Part shown: one piece after another, positions 34,267-43,365 of the stretch
Position numbering within the stretch: the stretch's first letter is position 1
Layout: each line of letters starts with the position of its first letter
Position numbers and translations under genes: made by a program
Source: Acidobacteriota bacterium
GTDB taxonomy: Bacteria; Acidobacteriota; Terriglobia; Acidiferrales; UBA7541
Direction: 5' to 3'
NCBI GenBank assembly: GCA_003165465.1
Contig: PLUM01000073.1
Coordinates: 1-46,530, forward strand
Length of the DNA: 46,530 bases
The notes under the pieces: generated by a model
What the model was told of the DNA's origin: nothing
The model's input: only the letters and a program-made list of their open reading frames with translations
The model's database searches: none

Positions 34267-35229
34267 ATGGGTCCCAAGGAAATTAAGGTAAGTATTATTA
34301 TCCCGGCTTATAACACGGCGAAATTCATCCGCGAGACACTGCATTCCGTCTTTGCCCAAACATATGAGAACTTCGAAGTGATTGTCATTAATGACGGCTC
34401 CCCGGACACTGACGAACTGCAGCAGGTGCTCGCTCCTTATCGGGATCGAATTCAGTATTTCGAGCAGCCGAATCGCGGTCCATCTGGAGCTCGCAACACA
34501 GGCATTAAGCGTGCGCGGGGAGAATACCTCGCCTTTCTCGACAGTGACGATTCCTGGTTGCCAGACTACCTGTCTTCTCAGATGAAGCTGTTAGAAGAAA
34601 TCCCGTCGCTGGATGTTGTTTATTGCGATGCCCAATATTTTGGAGATCCTGCTTTGGCGGGCAAGACGTATATGCAAACGTTCCCTTCAAATGGCCCAGT
34701 TACCCTAGAAAGCTTAATTAAAGCAGATTGCGTTGTTATGGATTCCTGCACTATCGCACGCAGCCAAGTTGTAGTGGATGCAGGACTCTTCGATGAAAAG
34801 TTCCGCCACTGTGAGGACTATGACCTTTGGCTGCGAATCCTCTATCGAGGCGGGCACATGGCGTATCAGAAGAAAGTACTCGGACGATACCGATCTCGTC
34901 CCAGCAGCCTGTCAAGAAACGCGATCAAAATGGCGGAGACTCTCGTGGCGGTCTACGAAAAAGCTGAAAGAAGGATGGAACTTTCCGAGGAAACACGTGC
35001 CATACTTAAGAAACAACTCAAACAAGCCCAGGCACATTTTGACCTTGAGGCTGGGAAGAATTTCCTTGCCTCCGGGGATTTCGACCGGGCGAAAGATTCA
35101 TTGACGAAGGCCAATAATTTCTTCCACCGCTCCAAGCTGAAAATGGCAATCCTCGGATTGCAATTCGCGCCGCGCTGGACCCGTTCGGCAGTCCTTGCTT
35201 GGCATGATTTGTCATCGCGCCTCGAGTGA
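34267..35229 (+). CDS. GT2 glycosyltransferase, tandem copy B
   Basis: This enzyme of 320 residues is a paralogue of the preceding gene: it shares I-I-I-P-A-Y-N-T-A-K-F-I, V-I-N-D-G-S-P-D-T-D, N-R-G-P-S-G-A-R-N, D-S-D-D-S-W and the C-E-D-Y-D-L-W-L-R-I motif. The middle part that should contact the acceptor differs more, so the two may add sugars to different acceptors or in sequence. It is 32 nt after copy A, and is the last gene of the assembly block. A hairpin at 35342-35376 may end transcription. Confidence 0.85.
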   Translation: MGPKEIKVSIIIPAYNTAKFIRETLHSVFAQTYENFEVIVINDGSPDTDELQQVLAPYRDRIQYFEQPNRGPSGARNTGIKRARGEYLAFLDSDDSWLPDYLSSQMKLLEEIPSLDVVYCDAQYFGDPALAGKTYMQTFPSNGPVTLESLIKADCVVMDSCTIARSQVVVDAGLFDEKFRHCEDYDLWLRILYRGGHMAYQKKVLGRYRSRPSSLSRNAIKMAETLVAVYEKAERRMELSEETRAILKKQLKQAQAHFDLEAGKNFLASGDFDRAKDSLTKANNFFHRSKLKMAILGLQFAPRWTRSAVLAWHDLSSRLE

Positions 35230-35341
35230 CCCCTTGTGCGTAGCGGCAACCAGCGGGTCTCTTCATAGCCTCCTCGCACTGCCCGAAAAGGAAAAAGTTC
35301 CCCCACTCCATTAAAAATGTCTGCGGGGGTTCGTATCGGTG

Positions 35342-35376
35342 GCTTCACCCATGAGCACACGTGCGTTGGGTGAAGC
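35342..35376. terminator. Hairpin between convergent genes, possible bidirectional terminator
   Basis: A perfect 10-bp stem, GCTTCACCCA with TGGGTGAAGC, surrounds a 15-nt loop, 112 bp after the last glycosyltransferase stop and 10 bp before the stop of the opposite-strand lipoprotein gene. There is no clear T-run on either side. Confidence 0.45.
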
Positions 35377-35385
35377 AGACGGGAA

Positions 35386-38064
35386 TCAATTTGCCGTCTG
35401 AGTGATTTGCAAGGCGTTGATTGTGGCCTCATTTGGGTGCGTGGCCCTGAGCACGAACGACAACTGCCCATTAGTGACCGGCACGCCCGAAAGAACAAAA
35501 TCAACTGGCCTATACTGTCCTCCAGCCGCAACATTTACATCAATATTGGAGTAATAAACTGTCCCCTGCGCTTCAAGTGTATCGAAGTCGCCGCCGGGAA
35601 GTTCAAGAGTGCCAAGCTTTACTCTAATCTGATACGTCCCATTCGGCACAGTGAAATCATAGCGTATGTCATGTCCGTATAGCATAAAATAGTATTCCGC
35701 GACGTTGGGCACGGACGGCCAGGGCTGGCCGCTTAAATTACCGCAACAGCTAATCGATCCGCCATCGCCGCCAGCGTTTACCCATTCTTTGCCCGTAGTA
35801 TCCGTGTATACAGATGTTGCGCCAGGACGAATTTGAATCGATCCTGTCGGGAACACCCAGAGTGTCAGCATGGCTGATATGGAGGTGTCATCGGTGCTCG
35901 TGGCCGTCACCGTCGTGCTGGCGGCTGTAGTGAGCGTTGTCGGCGGTTTGAAGAAACCCGTGGAAGATAATGTTGCCCCAATGATTGACGAACTCATGGA
36001 CCAAGTGACCGTGTTGTTCGCGCCTCCGTGCACGTAGGCCACTAATTGCTGTGCGGGCGTTCCCGCTTGGATATAAAGCGCGTCTTTCGGCATGTTGACC
36101 GTCACGCCTTGGAACACGACATCCACGGTAGTTGTCCCTGTACCGGATGTGTAGGATACGATCTCACGGTTCGCGGTCGTTTCGCCGGAGATGGAAGAGA
36201 CCATTAAACTAGATTCATCTACTGCTTCCCAATCGGACGTTGGAATGCCTGAGACTCCGTTATACGCGACCTCAGCAAATGCACTTAGATATGCTTTCGG
36301 CCATGAAGTCGCCTCAACACCACTCTGCCATCCATAGCCGCCATCGGTTAGGATTACGCCGTACTGCTGCAGTTGCTTTAGGAGAATCTGTGCGATGGCA
36401 CTGTAACCGGATATGTTGAAACTGGATTTTAGGCGAAAACGCGCTCCATATGGGATAATTCCTCCGCCACGGTATGCTTCCGATGTAGCTGGCCAAATGT
36501 GTCTTGTGCCAGCCGCATTTCCACCGCAAGCGTTCGCGGTACTCGACCCGCATATATACCCGTTCTGAAGGGTTATCGAAAGAGCGTGGTTGATCGTCCC
36601 GCTCGTAGCGACTGCGTTTTCCATTTCTTGCAGCTTCATGTACACAGGCATCATAAAGTTACCAGCCGCAGTGATTACGCCCACAGCGGTGGGCAAACCA
36701 TACTGAGAATTTAAGTAGCGCATTCCAGAGGCGGCATTGCAAGCCGGACATCTAGCATATGTGCCTGGGGTCACCGGATCATAAATTTCCTGAAACATCC
36801 CGTCTGTCGTGTCTATAGTCCACAAATGCCTGTCACAATCAGCGGAACTTATAAGTTCGCCGCACTGAATCCTCTGTCCGGGGTATGCGGGGATTTGAAA
36901 AACGCTATCGGTTGCAGGACTAGACCCAAAAATCATGCTCTGCGTCGGCGTAGACCCATCCACGAAGTTGTTTGGAATGGCCACAAGATAATTGAATGGA
37001 ACAGTCCCAGCTCTGGCAATCCACGCGGCTGAATGTGAGTTCACCGGCAACGAATCGATTCTGGTATTGAAGATATGATTGTTGGGCAATAGCTGATAGC
37101 CACCATACGACTGCTGAGCTTTGACTGTTGCGGGAGCGGTGTAGACGCCAGTCCTGGAGTTAATGCTTCCTGCCGCAGTCGTCGGATGCCCGCTGCTATC
37201 GGTTCCCGAGACAGACCACGTACCACCAGCGCCGCAGTTCGATATGCAAGTGAAAGTTAGCGTGGCCCCTTGATTGACCACGGGAGTTGCCGGACTGAGG
37301 ACGGGTTTCCCACCCTTCCCGAGCGCCGCGATCGTGATGCTGGACGACATTCGCGCGATTTCACCCGTCGAATCCGTCAAGTTAAGCGTGAATGTGGATG
37401 TGCCGGCTAGCTTCGGAGTCCCAGTGATGGCGCCTGATGAAGCGTTCAGGGTCAGGCCGGAGGGCAGCGCGCCCGCGACGGTCCAGGTGTAGGGTATTAC
37501 GCCCCCATTGCCGGTGAGCGTGGTTTGAAAAGGAACACCGACCTGCCCGCTCGGCAAGGCGCCGGGCGAAATTTGCAGGGTAAATGCGAGAACGTAAAGG
37601 GTCAGAGCTTTCATCGCAGTTTGCGGCGTTGGAGAAGAAGAATCACTCACTTGGGCGCTAAAGTCAAACTGTCCTCCCTGCGAAGCCATGCCGGAGAGCA
37701 CGCCGCTCGCGGCATTAAGCGAAATGCCGGGTGGCAATTTCCCGGATGCAATGCACCAAACGTAGGGTTGCACTCCGCCCGTCGCGGTGAGACTTTCTTG
37801 GAATTGGATGCCGAGTTGAGCGTTGGAAAGCGGGCTGGTTGTAATGGATGGGATCGAATTAGCGCTCGTCGAACTTGAGGAACTCTTGGCGAAAGGATTA
37901 CCCGCACTTGTTAGCCCCACACATCCCGACTGCGTGAGGGCCGCAAACAGAATTGTAAGGAAGCCTATGACGATGAGGCGGCTGCATTGAATATCATGGC
38001 CTCGTCGGTCGAAACGCAGGGCGAGCTCTTTATATTTGCGACGGGTTTGTGTGTGATAGCTCAT
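35386..38064 (-). CDS. Ig-like / malectin-like surface lipoprotein
   Basis: This protein of 892 residues has a signal region with a lipobox L-T-Q-S-G-C (Cys48), so it is probably anchored to a membrane. Repeated putative-Ig domains follow (~75-250; each with Q-x-G-x-x-F-Q-x-x-L and L-P-x-G-L/I-x-L-N-A-x-x-G). A long central part (~290-640) is hard to classify, then another beta-sandwich. The C-terminal ~150 residues resemble malectin-like carbohydrate-binding folds (D-T-T-G-K-E-W-V-N-A-G-G, P-N-G-T-Y-Q-I-R-V-K-L). Its position divergent to the exosortase gene suggests a matrix or surface adhesin that binds the EPS. It carries no PEP-CTERM tail, so it is not an exosortase substrate. Confidence 0.72.
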   Translation of the reverse strand: MSYHTQTRRKYKELALRFDRRGHDIQCSRLIVIGFLTILFAALTQSGCVGLTSAGNPFAKSSSSSTSANSIPSITTSPLSNAQLGIQFQESLTATGGVQPYVWCIASGKLPPGISLNAASGVLSGMASQGGQFDFSAQVSDSSSPTPQTAMKALTLYVLAFTLQISPGALPSGQVGVPFQTTLTGNGGVIPYTWTVAGALPSGLTLNASSGAITGTPKLAGTSTFTLNLTDSTGEIARMSSSITIAALGKGGKPVLSPATPVVNQGATLTFTCISNCGAGGTWSVSGTDSSGHPTTAAGSINSRTGVYTAPATVKAQQSYGGYQLLPNNHIFNTRIDSLPVNSHSAAWIARAGTVPFNYLVAIPNNFVDGSTPTQSMIFGSSPATDSVFQIPAYPGQRIQCGELISSADCDRHLWTIDTTDGMFQEIYDPVTPGTYARCPACNAASGMRYLNSQYGLPTAVGVITAAGNFMMPVYMKLQEMENAVATSGTINHALSITLQNGYICGSSTANACGGNAAGTRHIWPATSEAYRGGGIIPYGARFRLKSSFNISGYSAIAQILLKQLQQYGVILTDGGYGWQSGVEATSWPKAYLSAFAEVAYNGVSGIPTSDWEAVDESSLMVSSISGETTANREIVSYTSGTGTTTVDVVFQGVTVNMPKDALYIQAGTPAQQLVAYVHGGANNTVTWSMSSSIIGATLSSTGFFKPPTTLTTAASTTVTATSTDDTSISAMLTLWVFPTGSIQIRPGATSVYTDTTGKEWVNAGGDGGSISCCGNLSGQPWPSVPNVAEYYFMLYGHDIRYDFTVPNGTYQIRVKLGTLELPGGDFDTLEAQGTVYYSNIDVNVAAGGQYRPVDFVLSGVPVTNGQLSFVLRATHPNEATINALQITQTAN

Positions 38065-38177
38065 CTAGGAAGAAGTCTAGACGCCCGAGGGATGGCTGGC
38101 GCCTGTCCTGAGGACCAGAACAAGGGCAGCAAGATTGTCTGTCCCAGTAAACTGGATCTTTTCTTCTTTATTTGCTG

Positions 38178-38219
38178 AGGCTTAGGAGAAGCCTAAGGCT
38201 TCTCGACCTAGTAATTACT
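38178..38219. promoter_or_regulatory. Cluster of overlapping dyads in the divergent lipoprotein/exosortase region
   Basis: GAGAAGCCT-A-AGGCTTCTC (38186-38204) is a perfect 19-bp dyad. AGGCTT...AAGCCT (38178-38194) forms a competing hairpin, and AGTAATTACT (38210-38219) is a third palindrome. The cluster is in the 358-bp region between divergent genes, so it is a candidate shared operator. Confidence 0.5.
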
Positions 38220-38357
38220 GAGGCAAGATCTCGGCTGAATCTTAGGGATAAGAAGATGCTGGCTGGCGGCACGGCTGGCAACGTCAACCATTCAATTTCA
38301 AGGCTATGCTATGAATTGCGGCGGGATTAGCACCATGGCGATCCATCCAGCTTTTAC

Positions 38358-38366
38358 TGTTATACT
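38358..38366 (+). promoter_or_regulatory. Extended -10 promoter for the exosortase module
   Basis: TG at 38358-38359, one base, then TATACT at 38361-38366 is an extended -10 element; no strong -35 is needed with this type. A start near 38373 would leave a leader of about 50 nt before the ATG at 38423. Confidence 0.4.
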
Positions 38367-38422
38367 GATACCAACGAGTAGCGCGATTTAGCCAATCCAC
38401 ATACAGATGCCGGAGAGAAGAC

Positions 38423-39304
38423 ATGTCGACCACTGCTCGTGTATTTGCAACTTCTTGGAAAAATCGCGAATGGATTGTTTGGCCCAGCGCTTTCGTTGCG
38501 CTCATCATCATCCTATATGCCCCCATTTTAAAGCAGTTGGTTATTCAATGGTGGACCGATCCGGATTATGGCCATGGTTTCCTCGTCCCACTAATTTCGG
38601 GGTACGTGCTTTGGCATCAGCGGGCGCGATTGACCAAGAGCGAATTCAAACCCAGCAATTTTGGCTTCTTGGTGATGCTGGGCGGCGTCGTTCTGCTTCT
38701 CGGCGGCTCGCTTGGCGCGGAACTGTTCACCAGCCGTTTCTCTCTGCTGGTGTTACTCGCAGGCATGGTGCTCTTCTTGGCAGGGTGGAAGAGGCTGCGC
38801 GCGGTTTCGTTCCCGCTGGGTTTTCTCATATTAATGATCCCCATCCCCGTGATCATTTACAACCAGATCACTTTCCCACTCCAATTGTTGGCGTCCCGCG
38901 TCGCAACTTCTGGGCTGGAATTGATGCAAGTTCCGGTCCTGCGCGATGGCAATGTTTTGATTCTGCCCAACTACTCGTTGGAGGTAGTGGAAGCCTGTAG
39001 CGGGATCAGGTCCCTGATGAACCTCTTTACGCTGGCGATTGCCTATGGCTACTTTGTCGAAAGTCGGCGCTGGGTTCGCTATGCGCTCGCAATTCTGATG
39101 GTTCCAATCGCTGTCGTCAGCAATTCCATTCGCATCATAGGAACTGGTGTGCTGACGTCCCACTTCGGGCCGGAGGCCGCGGAAGGTTTTTTTCACGAAT
39201 TCTCTGGGTGGATAATTTTTATGGTCTCGCTAGTCCTGATGTTTGTTTGCCACTTGATTTTGAGACAAATTGGCAAAGATCGGCGGCAAATCGCTCATGC
39301 TTAA
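38423..39304 (+). CDS. Exosortase (EpsH-type transpeptidase)
   Basis: This 293-residue inner-membrane protease/transpeptidase has about eight helices. It cleaves C-terminal PEP-CTERM sorting signals and passes the protein to a surface or matrix target. The catalytic triad of the family is visible: C192 in V-E-A-C-S-G-I-R-S-L, R237 in N-S-I-R-I and H258 in F-F-H-E-F-S-G-W. D-Y-G-H-G-F-L-V-P-L near 47-57 is also conserved. GGAGA precedes the ATG. It overlaps epsI by 8 nt. The substrate is probably the PEP-CTERM protein at 42633, plus others elsewhere. Which XrtA subtype it is cannot be told without alignment. Confidence 0.9.
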   Translation: MSTTARVFATSWKNREWIVWPSAFVALIIILYAPILKQLVIQWWTDPDYGHGFLVPLISGYVLWHQRARLTKSEFKPSNFGFLVMLGGVVLLLGGSLGAELFTSRFSLLVLLAGMVLFLAGWKRLRAVSFPLGFLILMIPIPVIIYNQITFPLQLLASRVATSGLELMQVPVLRDGNVLILPNYSLEVVEACSGIRSLMNLFTLAIAYGYFVESRRWVRYALAILMVPIAVVSNSIRIIGTGVLTSHFGPEAAEGFFHEFSGWIIFMVSLVLMFVCHLILRQIGKDRRQIAHA

Positions 39305-39941
39305 ATTTCCTTCATCCGTTCGGCTGTGGATCACTGCGGGCTTGCTGGTTGCCACTTTTATATTATTGCACAGCGTAAGTCATGGCGAAGCGATCGTCCC
39401 TCATCGGCCGCTTCGTGAGCTTCCTTACAGTCTCGGCAACTGGACCGGAAGAGAGCAGCCATTGGAAGCGCAAATCGTGCAAGCGGTTGGTGTGAGCGAC
39501 TATACCAATCGCATTTATACCAGCCAAAACGTCGGACTTACCCAGTTGTATGTAGGCTATTACGCGAGCCAAAGAACGGGCGACACAATTCATTCGCCAA
39601 AGAACTGCTTGCCTGGATCAGGTTGGGATCCAGTTCGATCCGGCTACACCAAGATTTCCATTCCCGGCGGCCGCCAGATCGTCGTCAACGAATATGTAAT
39701 CCAGCAAGATTTAGACAAGGAACTCGTTTTCTACTGGTATCAGGACCGAGGCCGCGTGATAGCCAGCGAGTATTCCGCTAAGTTTTGGATGGTGGCGGAC
39801 GCCATTTCTCGCAATCGCACCGATGGGGCCTTGGTCCGTCTGGTTACGCCCGTGAATGACGATGAAGTGGATGCCCGCGCTCGATTAGTGAGTTTCACGC
39901 AAATTTTATTTCCCCATTTGGAGAGCGCCATACCAAATTAA
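39297..39941 (+). CDS. epsI: EpsI-family exosortase-associated protein
   Basis: This protein of 214 residues has one N-terminal membrane helix (~8-25) and a periplasmic EpsI domain. Family marks are R-P-L-R-E-L-P-Y-S-L-G-N-W-T-G, Y-V-G-Y-Y-A-S-Q-R-T-G and H-S-P-K-N-C-L-P-G-S-G-W with a conserved cysteine, then F-Y-W-Y-Q-D-R-G-R. In some systems this domain is fused to the exosortase; here it is separate, with ATG 39297 overlapping the exosortase stop. A longer TTG start would be inside the exosortase frame. The biochemical role is unknown, but its co-occurrence with exosortase is strict. Confidence 0.87.
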   Translation: MLKFPSSVRLWITAGLLVATFILLHSVSHGEAIVPHRPLRELPYSLGNWTGREQPLEAQIVQAVGVSDYTNRIYTSQNVGLTQLYVGYYASQRTGDTIHSPKNCLPGSGWDPVRSGYTKISIPGGRQIVVNEYVIQQDLDKELVFYWYQDRGRVIASEYSAKFWMVADAISRNRTDGALVRLVTPVNDDEVDARARLVSFTQILFPHLESAIPN

Positions 39942-39968
39942 TTCTTAGGCATTGGAAGGAAGCGCATC

Positions 39969-42260
39969 ATGAAAACCAAAAACAAATTCACCACGGTGGC
40001 CATCATTCTTATCTCCGCGGCACTACTGCTCAACTCTTGCGCGAGAGATCCGGAAAAAGCCAAGGCAAAATATCTGGCCTTAGGTCAAAGCTATATGAAA
40101 AAGGCGCAATTCGCAGCTGCGGCGATCGAATTTCGAAATGCCCTAAGGCTCGATCCGCGCTTTGTCGACGCCTACTATCAACTGGCTCAGGCCGACCTGG
40201 CTCAGCGCGACTGGAGCGCGGCATACGCGTCTCTTGAAAAAGCGGTCGACCTGGATTCAAGCCGCCTTGATGCCCGGCTAGACCGCGGGCGTCTCTACCT
40301 CGCCGCGCGGGAGTTCGATAAAGCCGAAGCTGAGGCGCAATTTATCCTCAATCAAGAACCCAACAATGTGGCTGCCTCTCAACTGCTGGGTGCGGCGCTA
40401 ATCGGTAGCAAAAAATCCGACCAAGCGCTGACGGCCTTTTCGAGAGTTGTCGAGTTGCGACCTGACGATGCTAGCGCCTATGTGAATTTAGCGCTGGTTG
40501 AGCTCAGTTTAAACCGCATCCCCGAGGCGGAACAGCATTTGAAAAGGGCAGTAGCCGTTGATCCTAAATCGACACAAGCCTCTATCGATCTTGCTAATTT
40601 CTTTCGGCTACATAACCGTATGCCCGAAGCACAGCAGGTGTTGCAGGATGCCGTGAACAACAATCCTGATGGAATCCCGCTCTACATCGAGGGGGCATCC
40701 ATACTCGCCAGCCAAGGCAAGAAAGACGAGGCTGAAGCTGTTCTTCAGAAGCTTCAAAAACAACTCCCCAGCTCAGCGGATGCCGCGATGGCCATTGGTG
40801 ATTTCTATCTTGCGCTCAATAATTCGGAGGAAGCACTGTCCCAGTATCGCCGGGCGCTCTCGGATTCACCGAAGAACATCGAGATCAAAAAGCGTCTTTT
40901 TGATGTTTATCTGTCCACTAACCAAACCCAGCTCGCAGCCGCTTTAGACCAGGAACTGATGAAGGATGCCCCCAAGGATGTCCTCGTTCGCGTCGCCCAT
41001 GGGCGCCTGCTGCTGGCTCAAGGGAATTCCTCAAAGGCAATCGATCAACTGCAAGGAGTTGTTGCCGATGACGTGGATTCGCCGCAGGCGCATTATTTTT
41101 TGGCCATGGCGTTTGAGCAGACTGGCGCGACGGCGCAAGCTAGCAGCGAGTTGCAAGCAGCACTCAAGGATTCAAATGATTCGCCCATGTTGCCGATAGT
41201 TTTGGATGCCGTGGCGCGGCTGGATTTGACTCTGGGGAATCCTGCCGATGCACAAACATACGCTTCGGAGCTTATTCAGAAATTTCCAGCCAACCCGGCC
41301 AATCATCAACTCCTCGCGCAGGCGTTAGCGAAACAAAGACGCCTGAGCGAGGCAGAGGCGCAAATCCTCATTGCAAAACAGTTGGCTCCAAACAACCCGA
41401 CCGTTCATCTCAACCTGGCGGAAATCTACTCAGCGGAAAAGAAATGGCCGGAAGCCCAGAAGGAGTTTGAAGCATCGCTTCAGCTCGATCCTCATAGCAC
41501 CACATCGCTCGGACAATTTGCGGATTTCATGGTGGCACGAAATCAGTCTGCTAACGCCACGGCCCTTGTTCAGCACTATGTCTCTGCCAATCCAAACGAT
41601 GCCAGTGGTCATCAGATTCTGGGCGCACAGTATTTCGGCGCAAAGAATTACAGTGCCGCCCAAACGGAATTCGAGCGCGCGATTCAACTCGATCCCAATA
41701 ACATGCTGGCATACTTAAGACTGGGCAAAGTCTTCGAAGCGACTGGGCAGAGCCGTCCAGCAATTGCGCAGTACCAGAAAGCGCTCGATTTGCAGCCCAA
41801 GCACACTCCACTGTCTACAATGATCGGAAACTTATATTTGGAACAGGGAGATTTGAAAACGGCGCGCAAATATTATGACCAGGCACTTTCAGTGGATCCG
41901 AATTTTCCTATTGCGATCGCAAACATTGCCTGGCTCGATGCTCAAGAGGGACAAAATCTCGATGTTGCTTTAGGCATGGCGCAAAAAGCAAAATCACTTA
42001 TGCCGGAAGTTCCCTCCGTCACGGACACGTTGGGATGGGTTATGTATAAACGAGGAAGCTATGACAGCGCTGTCCCACTTTTCCAGGAGTGTGTGCAGAA
42101 GTCGCCGGATACTGCGACGTTTCGCTTCCATCTAGGCATGACGCTATTGGCAGCCGGACAAAAAGCCAAAGGAAAAGAGCAGCTGGAGACAGCTTTGCGA
42201 ATGAACTTGGATGCGCCAGATTCCGAGCAGGCTCGCACGGCCCTCAGTAGGGCAAACTAA
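39969..42260 (+). CDS. TPR-repeat lipoprotein of the PEP-CTERM system (PrsT-like)
   Basis: This protein of 763 residues has a signal peptide ending in a lipobox (L-L-N-S-C24), so it is lipid-anchored. About twenty tetratricopeptide repeats follow (patterns such as A-x-x-x-F-x-x-A-L-x-L-D-P), spread from residue ~30 to the end. TPR stacks bind other proteins or polymer, and relatives (TIGR02917-like) are found next to exosortase and EPS export genes, where they probably form part of the periplasmic/outer-membrane conduit. It begins 27 nt after epsI. Family relatives are somewhat longer (about 900 residues). Confidence 0.83.
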   Translation: MKTKNKFTTVAIILISAALLLNSCARDPEKAKAKYLALGQSYMKKAQFAAAAIEFRNALRLDPRFVDAYYQLAQADLAQRDWSAAYASLEKAVDLDSSRLDARLDRGRLYLAAREFDKAEAEAQFILNQEPNNVAASQLLGAALIGSKKSDQALTAFSRVVELRPDDASAYVNLALVELSLNRIPEAEQHLKRAVAVDPKSTQASIDLANFFRLHNRMPEAQQVLQDAVNNNPDGIPLYIEGASILASQGKKDEAEAVLQKLQKQLPSSADAAMAIGDFYLALNNSEEALSQYRRALSDSPKNIEIKKRLFDVYLSTNQTQLAAALDQELMKDAPKDVLVRVAHGRLLLAQGNSSKAIDQLQGVVADDVDSPQAHYFLAMAFEQTGATAQASSELQAALKDSNDSPMLPIVLDAVARLDLTLGNPADAQTYASELIQKFPANPANHQLLAQALAKQRRLSEAEAQILIAKQLAPNNPTVHLNLAEIYSAEKKWPEAQKEFEASLQLDPHSTTSLGQFADFMVARNQSANATALVQHYVSANPNDASGHQILGAQYFGAKNYSAAQTEFERAIQLDPNNMLAYLRLGKVFEATGQSRPAIAQYQKALDLQPKHTPLSTMIGNLYLEQGDLKTARKYYDQALSVDPNFPIAIANIAWLDAQEGQNLDVALGMAQKAKSLMPEVPSVTDTLGWVMYKRGSYDSAVPLFQECVQKSPDTATFRFHLGMTLLAAGQKAKGKEQLETALRMNLDAPDSEQARTALSRAN

Positions 42261-42632
42261 GTATTGAATCGATGAAAGAAAGCTGCAGGGCCGCGCTAAA
42301 TGTTTTTCTCACCTGGGCCCACGCGGCAGAAGTATATGCTTCCCAATTTGAACAAGGTGGATCAACCCTGGTTCATCTACGAGTTCTGGCATATATCCAG
42401 CCGGATACTCGATCCATATCTTCTCCGTGCGTACACTAATAGTGCTAACCCGAAAGGATTAATGCTTTCGGGTTACGGCATTTTGTCAAGCCCATCTGGG
42501 GAATTGCCAGCACTTCTGCACAGCGCAATAATCCCCGCGTTGATTGATTTCAGCACCTGCTATGCGCAAGGTCTCTGAAACCATAGTGCGGTCAGTTGTT
42601 TAGATTTGGATCTCTATTGGGGAGGAATCGCG
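42261..42632. other. Leader of the PEP-CTERM gene
   Basis: This 372-bp region has no gene that I can support. It contains the small dyad CACTA-A-TAGTG (42434-42444) and the hairpin at 42447-42474, described separately. A separate promoter for the PEP-CTERM gene is expected here but not clearly visible. Confidence 0.4.
42447..42474 (+). terminator. Hairpin downstream of the TPR gene, possible terminator
   Basis: AACCCGAAAG pairs perfectly with CTTTCGGGTT (10 bp, 8-nt loop). The following tail (ACGGCATTTT) has a short T-run at 7 nt distance. It may separate the TPR gene from the PEP-CTERM gene, or act as an attenuator in its leader. Confidence 0.5.
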
Positions 42633-43289
42633 ATGCGAAAGTTACTCGTAGGTTTTGTGTTCTCGGCGCTCTGCTTGGCATTCAGCAGCATGCCCGCTCA
42701 TGCGCAAACAGTTGTCCAATTAGATGTTTCAAGTGGCTTAGTGGTGTTTACTGGTGGCGCGACTATCGGCACAACCGATACCGTGAAAGCTACCATCAAC
42801 GGCACCGGTAGTGCGCATTCGGGGGCTAACTTGTATACTTATACTCTCGCCAGCGGCCCAATACTTTTGACCGAGACTTCTTCAACCACGCCGGTGGGGG
42901 GATCGAATTTGTATACTGCTTCAGCCACTCCGGTAAGCATTACGTTAACCCCTTCCGTTTTAACCCCCCTCGCAGGATCCCTTACTGGAACCCTAGACGT
43001 TCTTACTTTTTTACAAACCGGCGGGCTCGGGGGTTTTAACGATGCGTTGACTGCGAATGTGAATGTCCTCACATCCACTGGACCGCTGGCAAGTAACGGT
43101 GGGGTGTTTATTCTCGGTCTTAGTTTCGGTAGCACTACTCAGGTCGACACTCACAACAAAACTATATCTAATAATGGCGGCTTCGGCACCCTGACAACGA
43201 CACCAGAACCCGCATCAATGCTGCTTTTCGGCTCGGGTCTTCTGGCGATTGGTGGAGCTCTCCGGCGTCGCCTGCTGGTTTCAGCATAG
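42633..43289 (+). CDS. PEP-CTERM sorting-domain protein (exosortase substrate)
   Basis: This secreted 218-residue protein has a signal peptide (~1-23, ending A-H-A-Q) and a Thr/Ser/Gly-rich beta body without known catalytic domain. The C-terminal sorting signal is T-P-E-P-A-S, a hydrophobic helix (M-L-L-F-G-S-G-L-L-A-I-G-G-A-L) and R-R-R. Exosortase should cut near the PEP motif. The start ATG at 42633 has a perfect GGGGAGGA ribosome site at 42619-42626, implying strong translation. The body is rich in potential O-glycosylation sites, in line with many PEP-CTERM proteins. It is the only PEP-CTERM protein in the window, and is followed by a strong terminator. Confidence 0.9.
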   Translation: MRKLLVGFVFSALCLAFSSMPAHAQTVVQLDVSSGLVVFTGGATIGTTDTVKATINGTGSAHSGANLYTYTLASGPILLTETSSTTPVGGSNLYTASATPVSITLTPSVLTPLAGSLTGTLDVLTFLQTGGLGGFNDALTANVNVLTSTGPLASNGGVFILGLSFGSTTQVDTHNKTISNNGGFGTLTTTPEPASMLLFGSGLLAIGGALRRRLLVSA

Positions 43290-43318
43290 TTTTTCCAGCG
43301 CTAGAATTGTGAAAAACG

Positions 43319-43365
43319 GTAGCCGCTCGCCGACCTCCCCGCGAGCGGCTACAAGTTGCTTTTTA
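43319..43365 (+). terminator. Strong rho-independent terminator after the PEP-CTERM gene
   Basis: A perfect 12-bp stem, GTAGCCGCTCGC with GCGAGCGGCTAC, and a 10-nt loop (43331-43340) is followed by CAAGTTGC and a run of T. It lies 30 bp after the stop and should end the exosortase-module transcript. Confidence 0.8.
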
